DNA from: Chitinophaga sp. LS1
Lineage (GTDB): Bacteria; Bacteroidota; Bacteroidia; Chitinophagales; Chitinophagaceae
Assembly (NCBI RefSeq): GCF_034274695.1
Contig: NZ_CP128362.1
Coordinates: forward strand, 2,701,001-2,765,000
Direction of reading: 5' to 3'
DNA: 64,000 nt
Every line of letters starts with the position of its first letter. The first letter of the stretch is position 1. Below, piece after piece: positions 1 to 8,100 of this stretch. The translations under genes and the position numbers were made by a program. The notes beneath the pieces are model-generated. The model was not told the origin of the DNA. It worked only from the letters and a program-made list of their open reading frames with translations, and made no database searches.

Positions 1-2
1 TA

Positions 3-125
3 CTTGCTTTCTGCCAGGCCAGTACTAAAAATATTGTTCTTATTAAAAAAGAAACAAGCAAGAAGAAAATTAAAAAATTAATCAGTACGGAATATCGTGT
101 CTTACGTGAGTTCATAGCGGAATAA
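3..125 (+). CDS. 3' end of an unidentified gene (partial)
   Basis: An open frame enters from the left edge and stops at the TAA at 123-125, giving about 40 residues, lysine-rich in the middle and ending REFIAE. I do not recognise a family. A second short open frame (184-342, 52 codons, ending FQDYL) follows; it has AAGGAAGG just before its ATG but no recognisable domain. The stretch up to 437 holds nothing else I can support and is probably debris of the same rearranged zone. Confidence 0.25.
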   Translation, partial: LAFCQASTKNIVLIKKETSKKKIKKLISTEYRVLREFIAE

Positions 126-425
126 ATGCCGAAGTTCGACCTGAAATCTGTAGAAATCCTGAACAGGTTTTAAAGGAAGGTAGATGTTGTCAAGGCTGAT
201 GAAAAGCCGGAATTATCAAGATCCTGAGTTTTGTGGAAAAAATCAAATACAAGATTGGGTGTCGATAAACGGAGTATTCTTTTGTACAGGGAAGGAGACG
301 GAAGTTGAACTTTTGGATATACGATTTCAGGATTATTTATAATAGATGAGCGAACATGATATAGAAATTTTATTTAACGATATTTGGCATCAATATTTTT
401 CATGGCTTTATATTATTAATACCCA

Positions 426-820
426 TAATCAGGTAACATGGCAAACTTCGGGAAACAGATGCTGAACATTTTGGGAGAGATTAAAGGAACAGGCTCCTTT
501 GTAAGTAGTGGAGTTCTGCCTTTCCTCTTCCCTGGTTTACAGATCCGGGGCATGGATGAAATCGGGTTTCCTATCAATGCTACCCAAATTAAAACGTTGA
601 TCAAAATAGCACACCAGGCGCCATTCGGTAAGGGAAGCAAGACAGTGCTCGACAAAGCTGTGAGAAGTGCCTGGGAAATCGATGCTGACCAAATAAAATT
701 TGTTAATAAAAAATGGGGAGGGTTTGTAGACGGGATTGTGAGACTAATTATGCCTTCTATGGGGCTTGACGGGCTTTCAGTTTCTGCAAACCTGTACAAG
801 TTGCTGATATATCAGAAAGG
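426..820 (+). repeat. Direct repeat, copy 1 (oxygenase 5' end)
   Basis: The 383 bp from the ATG at 438 to 820 align without gaps to 2596-2978, and weaker similarity continues about 12 bp upstream (TAATCAG shared). The pair flanks the DUF4143 ATPase remnant and the intact DUF4143 ATPase gene, so recombination between copies would delete or circularise about 2.16 kb. Confidence 0.85.
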
Positions 821-905
821 AGAAAAGGTAACAAAGCAGGGCAATTGCTGTTTTTATGTTCGGCTTCAATTGACTTACTACAACAATCCAGTGAATCTCT
901 GGTAG
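438..905 (+). pseudogene. Truncated copy of the 2OG-Fe(II) oxygenase gene
   Basis: The first 127 codons match the N-terminus of the oxygenase encoded at 2596-4839, with about ten residue changes and no indels (constant offset of 2158 bp). Similarity ends at about 820, in codons for IYQKG, a few residues before the family's H-x-D iron ligands (H134, D136 in the full copy). The copy therefore keeps only the N-terminal region and cannot be a working dioxygenase. After the junction the frame runs about 27 unrelated codons to a stop, read out of frame through a different gene remnant. It could still make a 155-residue product, since the start region is intact. Confidence 0.8.
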
Positions 906-1015
906 GAAGAATTGCTTATATAAAACTGCGGGGCATTGATGTTTTGGAATATGCAACCCGTCAATCAGAAAAAATAAATGAGTTTTGGTTAAGGCAACAT
1001 ATATGTATTAGATAA
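821..1015 (+). pseudogene. Remnant of a DUF4143-type AAA ATPase gene
   Basis: Read in the frame ending at the TAA at 1013-1015, this stretch encodes GNKAGQLLFLCSAS, then a QQSSESLVGRIAYIKL segment and an EFWLR end. This fits the sensor region of AAA ATPases of the DUF4143 family (usual form GQFLLLGSAS...SESLAGRIAY). Walker A, Walker B and the C-terminal DUF4143 domain are absent, so it is an internal fragment. It is not a copy of the intact neighbour at 1121-2476, which has the different motif AGSLLEF here, so it comes from another clade. It is joined directly to the truncated oxygenase copy at about 820. Confidence 0.65.
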
Positions 1016-1071
1016 CATGATTTTGTAATTGGATATATTTTATTACAATTTCATAATTAAAATGGGCTTGT

Positions 1072-1103
1072 TTTGTTACATAAATTTATATTTTTTACCT
1101 TTG
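1072..1103 (+). promoter_or_regulatory. Bacteroidota-type promoter of the DUF4143 ATPase gene
   Basis: TTTG at 1072-1075 (-33 element) and TACCTTTG at 1096-1103 (-7 element, consensus TAnnTTTG) are separated by exactly 20 bp. The expected transcript start lies about 10 bp before the ATG at 1121. The ATPase gene therefore seems to have its own promoter downstream of the gene debris. Confidence 0.65.
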
Positions 1104-1120
1104 TTATATAACAGAATAGT

Positions 1121-2476
1121 ATGGCATTTAAAAGACATGTTGAAAAATATCTTCACATTTGGAAAACTAATTCTTCTCGAAAACCGCTGATTGTCAGAGG
1201 TGCCAGACAGGTCGGGAAGACAACATTAGTAAATGATTTTTCCAGTTCGTATGACCATTTTATTTCCTTAAATCTTGAAAAAGGAACAGATAGAAAGTAT
1301 TTTGAGGATTTTGATGATGTAAAAGCCATTTGTGAATCATTATTCCTAACCTACAATATACCCTTAGCCGAAGTTGGTAATACATTATTATTTATAGATG
1401 AAATACAGGAATGCCCCAAAGCAATTCAATTACTACGCTTCTTTTATGAAGAAGTTCCAACTTTACATATTATCAGTGCCGGTTCTCTTTTGGAATTTGC
1501 TATTCAAAAAGTAAAAAGTTTTCCAGTTGGACGGGTTGAATTTCTGTATCTCCATCCAATGAACTTCGAGGAATATCTGGAAGCAATTGGTAGGGGGGAC
1601 TTAATCGAGCAGTTGAAAATACTTCCGGTTAAACCTGTTGCTCATCAAGTATTGATGGATATATTTCATCGCTACGCGATTATAGGAGGAATGCCGGAAA
1701 TCATTAAAACGGATATTGAGAAAAACAACCTTGCAGATCTTACCAGGATATATGAGAGTATATGGGGAACGTATAAAAATGATGTTGAAAAATATACTAC
1801 GAATGAAACAGAAAGAAAAATAATTAAACATATTATGGATACGGCTCCGCTGTATTTAGACGAGCGTGTTAAATTTCAGGGTTTTGGTAATTCCTCTTAT
1901 AGATCAAGGGAGGTAGGAGAGGCATTTAGGACGCTTGAAGACGCGAAGATAATTCGTTTAATTTATCCAACTACCGATTTACAACCTCCTCCAAGGGCTG
2001 ATTTAAAAAAATCACCAAGATTTCAAATACTGGATACAGGCCTTGTAAACTATACGTTGTCTATTCAAGCGCAAATGTTAAGCATGAGCGATTTGAGTAA
2101 TACTTATAAGGGTGCAGTGATTCCTCATTTGATTACCCAAGAAGTTATTTCAATGAGCGAGATCTCTCCTAACAATCCGCATTTTTGGGTAAGAGAGAAA
2201 TCACAATCAAATGCAGAGGTCGATTTAGTACAGGTAAATGGAGAATATTTAATTCCTATAGAAATAAAGTCGGGCAGTACGGGTACGCTCAGATCACTTC
2301 ATCAGTTCATTGATGCAGCAGATCATGCTTATGCGGTTAGAATTTACGGAGGTACATTTTCTTTAGAGAGGGCTATTACACCTGGTAAGAAACCTTATTT
2401 ATTGATGAATCTACCTTATTACCTGGGAACACAATTACATGGATATTTGAATTGGTTATTGCAGCAAAAAATTTGA
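1121..2476 (+). CDS. AAA ATPase with C-terminal DUF4143 domain
   Basis: The protein has 451 residues. The N-terminal AAA domain shows a Walker A loop (GARQVGKTT, near residue 27), a Walker B (LLFIDEIQE, near residue 90) and the sensor-like AGSLLEF. The C-terminal half is DUF4143-like, with a pattern resembling PD-(D/E)xK nucleases (AEVDLV then PIEIKSG, about residues 365-388). Such proteins are abundant in Bacteroidota, with no settled cellular role; a nuclease-like or NTPase switch function is inference. The gene has a well-formed promoter 18 bp upstream. It sits between a fragment of another DUF4143 gene and the full oxygenase gene, inside the interval bounded by the 383-bp direct repeats. 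The sequence looks intact and the length is normal for the family. Confidence 0.85.
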   Translation: MAFKRHVEKYLHIWKTNSSRKPLIVRGARQVGKTTLVNDFSSSYDHFISLNLEKGTDRKYFEDFDDVKAICESLFLTYNIPLAEVGNTLLFIDEIQECPKAIQLLRFFYEEVPTLHIISAGSLLEFAIQKVKSFPVGRVEFLYLHPMNFEEYLEAIGRGDLIEQLKILPVKPVAHQVLMDIFHRYAIIGGMPEIIKTDIEKNNLADLTRIYESIWGTYKNDVEKYTTNETERKIIKHIMDTAPLYLDERVKFQGFGNSSYRSREVGEAFRTLEDAKIIRLIYPTTDLQPPPRADLKKSPRFQILDTGLVNYTLSIQAQMLSMSDLSNTYKGAVIPHLITQEVISMSEISPNNPHFWVREKSQSNAEVDLVQVNGEYLIPIEIKSGSTGTLRSLHQFIDAADHAYAVRIYGGTFSLERAITPGKKPYLLMNLPYYLGTQLHGYLNWLLQQKI

Positions 2477-2583
2477 GAGGAAATATAATAGGTTGCTGGC
2501 TCAGGGATGAAGAATTTATTATTCTTACAAACGTTGAATGAACGACCCCCTAAATTTTAAGGACCATGTATTTTTAACAACCT

Positions 2584-2978
2584 TAATCAGACAATATGGC
2601 AAACTTTGGGAAACAGATGCTGAACATTTTGGGAGAGATTAAAGGAACAGGCTCCTTTGTAAGTAGTGGAGTTCAGCCTTTCCTCTTCCCCGGTTTGCAA
2701 ATCCGGGGCATGGATGAAATCGGGTTTCCTATCAATGCTACCCAAATTAAAGCGCTGATCAATTTAGCTCACCAGGCCCCATTCGGTAAAGGAAGCAAGA
2801 CAGTGCTCGACAAAGCCGTGAGAAGTGCCTGGGAAATCGATGCTGGTCAAATAAAATTTGTCAATAAAGAATGGGGAGGATTTGTAGAAGGTATTGTGAG
2901 ACAAATCAAGCCTGCCATGGGGCTTGACGGCCTTTCGGTTTCTGCAAACCTGTACAAGTTGCTGATCTATCAGAAAGG
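2584..2978 (+). repeat. Direct repeat, copy 2 (inside the full-length oxygenase gene)
   Basis: This is the partner of 426-820 at a constant 2158-bp offset. Here the sequence continues into an intact reading frame, so this copy is the parental or complete version. Confidence 0.85.
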
Positions 2979-4839
2979 GGACTTCTTTCTGCCCCATAAA
3001 GATTCTGAGAAGGAGCTAGGTATGTTTGGATCGCTTATTATAGGGTTACCTTCCAGCCATAAAGGGGGAGAGTTGGTAGTAAATTTTGACGGATGTAGTG
3101 AGACCATTGACTTTTCTGACCCGGTCAACAGGTATCAAATTCCATTTGCGGCTTTTTATGCTGATTGTGAGCATGAGATCAGGCCTATTACATCTGGTTA
3201 TCGGGTTTGCCTTGTATATAACCTGGTTCAGACTAAGGGGGATGAGAAGATCCAGCCAGAAAAGCTGAATGATCAGGTAAAGAAACTGGCCGCACTTTTG
3301 AAGGCCAGTGAAGAAGACCTGGATATTCCCAAAATTGTGCTATTGGGGCATCAGTATACACCCTCTAACTTCACTATGAATGCCTTGAAATTAAATGACA
3401 GACATAAGGCAGAAGCTCTAATCAGGGCAGCGGAGCTAGCGGGATTTTATATAAAGCCGGGTTTGGTTACTTCCTATCAAGTGGGTGAGCTAATGGAAGA
3501 TGATACTAAACAATCGTCTGCAGGTCGAAACTATAGGAAACGGAATCGTTATTATGAGGAGTATGATCATGAGAATCTGACAGAAAATGGAATAATAGGA
3601 GAGGTGTATGATGAACATGTTGGTATCGAGCATTGGATGAAGGGGGGGATACCGCCATTGCGAAATATTCAGTTCGATGAGATGGACCTGATATCAGCTA
3701 TAACACTTAATGCTGGAGAGCCCATACAAAAGGCTGCCGAAGGCTATACTGGCAATGCAGGCATGGAAATGCAATATTGGTATCACTATGGCGCTATTTT
3801 CCTGTGGCCTCGAAAGTACCATTATGACATGGTGATAGATCTTGATACGGATAATAAGCTGGAATGGATCGACTATTATAACCAACATTGGGGAACCCTC
3901 ACAAAGGTAGATATCGCCCTTACAAGAAAACTGGTAGAAGGAGGGATGCCTGTAAATCACCTGAAAGAGAAAGTTGATTATAGTCCATTGGCAGATTGGC
4001 TGATAAACCTGAACGATGAGAAGTACCTATTGAAGAAAGGTTCGAAATTTTTGACAGACCATTTTGTTCGTATTGCTGTTGATAAATGGATAAAGCTGGT
4101 CAAACATTATCCTATAGATAAATTTGAAGATATCTTCTTAACGGTAGGCAATAAAAAAGATGTGCCCGTTGTCAGGCATCTATTACTCATCTTTAATGAC
4201 TTGTTGGCGGATAACAACCCCTCAGCAAAGACATTTGTGGGACAACAAGCCTCGTGCATACCTGGCTACCTGGAGAACCTGAAATTAACTGCGGAAAGTG
4301 AGAAAAAGGCTGTTAGGGAGATTTTACGAAGCCTTTTGCAAATCGACGAGAAGAAAGTGATCAAAGAAAAAAACTGGCACAGGAAGATAACAGCAGCCCT
4401 TACAAAGAAACTAACGCGAGAATACGTAAATGACATCCTGATAGCTGAAATACTGTGTTCCGGGAACAAATCAAATCTCGCCGAGCAATTATTGTCAGTT
4501 TGCATTAGTGATCTCCAACGCAGGGTACTGGATAAACCTAAACCTCCTATTAGCTGGTCAAGACCTGTGCCTAAAAAATCTGGTATCTATGGATATGTTT
4601 GGGATATCCTGGCAGATTTCCTCAAATCTGCCACATTGCAGATTTTTGATTATCAGGCTATACTGGAAAAGCGGAATGAAATGGAGTATGCTATCAGAGA
4701 TGTTGTTATTGACATTAAAATGGAAACCATCAGGAAGGGATCTCCTCATATACTCAGGCTTACTAAAACACAATATGCGTATGAAAGGGAGCTAGCTAAG
4801 TGGAAAGAGGATGTTGAAATATTAGGAAAAATGAAATGA
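2596..4839 (+). CDS. 2OG-Fe(II) oxygenase-domain protein
   Basis: The protein has 747 residues. Around residues 118-210 it shows the double-stranded beta-helix signature of prolyl-4-hydroxylase-like 2OG-Fe(II) oxygenases: FLPHKDSE gives H134 and D136, CEHEI gives H193, and GYRVCL gives R203, the likely 2-oxoglutarate-binding basic residue. The remaining ~530 residues are rich in charge and predicted helix, with no motif I recognise, so the substrate is unknown. There is no signal peptide, so it is probably cytoplasmic. The 5' end is duplicated at 438-820. It lies 119 bp downstream of the DUF4143 ATPase. The four metal and cosubstrate residues make enzymatic activity likely; hydroxylation of a protein substrate is only a guess from the family. 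Confidence 0.75.
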   Translation: MANFGKQMLNILGEIKGTGSFVSSGVQPFLFPGLQIRGMDEIGFPINATQIKALINLAHQAPFGKGSKTVLDKAVRSAWEIDAGQIKFVNKEWGGFVEGIVRQIKPAMGLDGLSVSANLYKLLIYQKGDFFLPHKDSEKELGMFGSLIIGLPSSHKGGELVVNFDGCSETIDFSDPVNRYQIPFAAFYADCEHEIRPITSGYRVCLVYNLVQTKGDEKIQPEKLNDQVKKLAALLKASEEDLDIPKIVLLGHQYTPSNFTMNALKLNDRHKAEALIRAAELAGFYIKPGLVTSYQVGELMEDDTKQSSAGRNYRKRNRYYEEYDHENLTENGIIGEVYDEHVGIEHWMKGGIPPLRNIQFDEMDLISAITLNAGEPIQKAAEGYTGNAGMEMQYWYHYGAIFLWPRKYHYDMVIDLDTDNKLEWIDYYNQHWGTLTKVDIALTRKLVEGGMPVNHLKEKVDYSPLADWLINLNDEKYLLKKGSKFLTDHFVRIAVDKWIKLVKHYPIDKFEDIFLTVGNKKDVPVVRHLLLIFNDLLADNNPSAKTFVGQQASCIPGYLENLKLTAESEKKAVREILRSLLQIDEKKVIKEKNWHRKITAALTKKLTREYVNDILIAEILCSGNKSNLAEQLLSVCISDLQRRVLDKPKPPISWSRPVPKKSGIYGYVWDILADFLKSATLQIFDYQAILEKRNEMEYAIRDVVIDIKMETIRKGSPHILRLTKTQYAYERELAKWKEDVEILGKMK

Positions 4840-4867
4840 AGAATGTTGGGTTTGAACTTTTACTATG

Positions 4868-4894
4868 CAGATTTAACACTTAATGTTAAATCTG
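4868..4894 (+). terminator. Hairpin after the oxygenase gene
   Basis: An 11-bp perfect inverted repeat (CAGATTTAACA / TGTTAAATCTG) with a 5-nt loop lies 28 bp past the stop codon. No T-run follows, so termination is not certain. I see nothing else in 4895-5130 before the Rhs gene except its AT-rich leader. Confidence 0.4.
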
Positions 4895-5130
4895 TATGGT
4901 GGACCCCATTACCGAAGCGCATATGACGTAGCATCTTCAAATATCAAATTCCCTCTTCCACAGGCCCGATTCCCTCATTGATCTATAAAATCAGCCTACC
5001 TATACTTTTCTCCTATTATTAGTTAACCTCTTGGTTATCTTTAAGTTTCCCTATTTCCATTTAACCTTCCCCTGCATGGTAGCGTACATCAGTAAACCCG
5101 GTTTAAATTCCCTAGCCACTATTTAATTTA

Positions 5131-8100
5131 ATGATGAATACCCGTATTAATACATGTATTATTCTGTGGATGTTGTTAATCAACCTGCATACAACAAAAG
5201 GCCAGTCCCCATCCATAATACCTTTACCAGCAGAAGCTGCCGCCCTCTTTCAATACAATAGTACGCCTGTAAGTATGATGACGGGTGTCCCGCAAATCTC
5301 CTACCCGATTTATGAAATCAATACTGGTAAGATAAAAGTACCTATCACGCTCAGTTATCACGCCTCTGGTATTAAAGTAACCCAGAAAGCGACCTGGGTG
5401 GGCCTTGGATGGTCGCTTCTGGCAGGCGGTTCTATCGCCCGCCAGATAAGAGGAGATGAAGATGAGACAACAACATCTGGTTGGTTTAATCAATCTACGC
5501 CAATTAGCAGCTTCGGTAGTGTATTAACTTATGATGGACGAAAGAATTATTATGAAAGCAGACCAGACCTGCAGCCTGACTTCTTCAATTATAATTTTAC
5601 CGGCAAGTCCGGGCGGTTCTTATATTCCAGGGATTTACAGGATTTTGTCACCGCTCCCTACAAACCTGTCAGAATTATTCATACAAGTGACAATAACTAT
5701 GAGATCACAGATGATGACGGCAGCAGGTATTTCTTTACAAAACCATTCAAAACGACTACTGACAATACAGGACTACAAAGTCACATCATTGGCTGGAACC
5801 TGACTAAGATTATTTCCAATGATGGGGCAGACAGTGTGATCTTTAATTATGCAACACCTACAGCTAGTGGTGATAAAGCAGCTGACAATGTGCTCACCTT
5901 TAATAAAGTATATCGCAAGAACGTATCAGGTACCGATGATGCAGCCTCTTATGTAGCTGATGAAGTTATCGAAACCATCACCTACTCCTATAATAGTGTA
6001 CCTAACATCAGTGAAATTATTTTCCGGCAGGGGAAGGTGAAGCTTTATGGCAATACCGTCAGATCTGACTATGCAGGGAATGCGCTGGATAGCATTGTCG
6101 TATATAGCAATGACAACGGCACCTATAACCGGGTTAAAAAGGTTTCATTTAACTATAGCTACTTTTACACCGGCAATTCATATCCCAGCTATACAGATTA
6201 CCGGCTCAAACTCCTTTCATTTTCTAACGATGACCTGAATGGAGAGCAACCGGAAAAGTACACTTTCGGTTATAATAGTACAACCTTACCTAATACTTTG
6301 TCCTGTTCACAGGACTGGTGGGGATTTTACAATGGTGTAACACAATACACCCTCATGCCCAGGCAACTCCCTTCTCAGACAACCATTCAGATGTACGGGT
6401 ACTTAGGCACTGCTGACAGATCCTCTTCTGCAACATATATTATGGCTGGAATCCTGAACCAGGTTACCTACCCCACTGGTGGTTATACCACTTATGATTA
6501 CGCAATCAATACATATGAGAGAACGCCCGATAATAAAGACTCTACAATTGCGTCCATCACACTGGCTGGACCTGCTAAGACGGGGGTTACTTATGGATGG
6601 GATAGCGCCACAACAACATTTTTGGTCAGACCTCCGGGTAATAATCAGTATTATTACGAGTTGAAAATTTCAATAGATTTCTCTGCATCTTCGGCTAACC
6701 CACCTTTCACCTACGCACAGGACGTGCAGTTGAGAGATATCACCACGGGAAAAACAGTAGCGAGCTGGAATTCTGATACTTATCTCAATGCGGGTACAAG
6801 CGGTATAGCTCATACGCTTACGGCCACTTACACCTGTGACACCAGTCATACGTATCAGCTGTATGTCGGTATAAATGATCTGCCGACTACGACCGTGACT
6901 GCAAGAATCTCTATTGCTGTTCCGGACAACAGTACAAAATACAAATATGGTGGTGGTATCCGTGTGGAAACAATCAGCAGTTATAATCTTGACAATACCC
7001 TGCAGAAAAAAGATGTATATAAATATGGGGAAAATGAATCCGGCATCGGTTACCTGCCTACATCCGCGGACGATATGACAACTAACATCTTTTACAACAC
7101 CACTACCAGGAGATATATTGCAACCTCTTCTACTGGTTGTAAAACGGAAGATGGAGACAAATATACTTATATCGCACAATCCTCTTATCCTACTATTACT
7201 TTCCAGGGAGCGAATGTATTATACCCTTACGTGACAAAGTATGAATACAGTAATACACGGCCTAATGGTAAAACAATCTTTACATATAAAATCCCCAATG
7301 ACTTTATCACCATTGGTAATCAATCTGCCCTTGGAGGAAAAGAAAGAATAGATAACGGACTTTCCGATGAACTACCCATCAAAACTACCTATTATAAATT
7401 CAATAGCGAGGACAGTTCTTTTTCAGTTATAAAAGAAACAATCAATACCTGGGATTTATTCAACTTTAGTCAGGACTCTGCCTTAATGGTATTTCCTACT
7501 GTAGAATATTCCACTACGCAGCATTGTGGCGATTCTTATTTAGACTACAGTTCATTTGTCTACATGGTAAAAAGCGGTGGAAGACACCTTTCTGCTGTTA
7601 CAGAAAATAACTATGATGATAATGGTACCGTATTCAGTAATACGGTCAGCTATACCTATAATGATAAAAACCATCCTCAGACAATCACAAAATTCAATAG
7701 TAAAAACGATACGCTTGTCACGGAAATGCGGTATCCTGGTGAGCATAGTAGCATAGATGTAAATGCTGATGTGCTGGATCACATGGTCACTAAAAATATG
7801 CTGAACCAATTTTACTGGCAAGGAAACTATACAAACGCAACCTTATTAAGTTATAAACACACCCTCTTTAGTGATAGCTGGGGAAGTAATGATAGTTTGA
7901 TCGCACCCAAAATCGATAGTAACTGGCAACTAGGTAATGACAACAGTTTACCGGCCATCACTATTGCTTACCAAAGTTATGGACAACATGGTAATATACG
8001 CCAGATAAGGGATGCGCAGGGCATTACCACTGCTTACACGTGGTCTGCAGACGACTCGTATCCTGTAGCACAAACAGCAGGAGCCGCCGTTAACCAGGTA

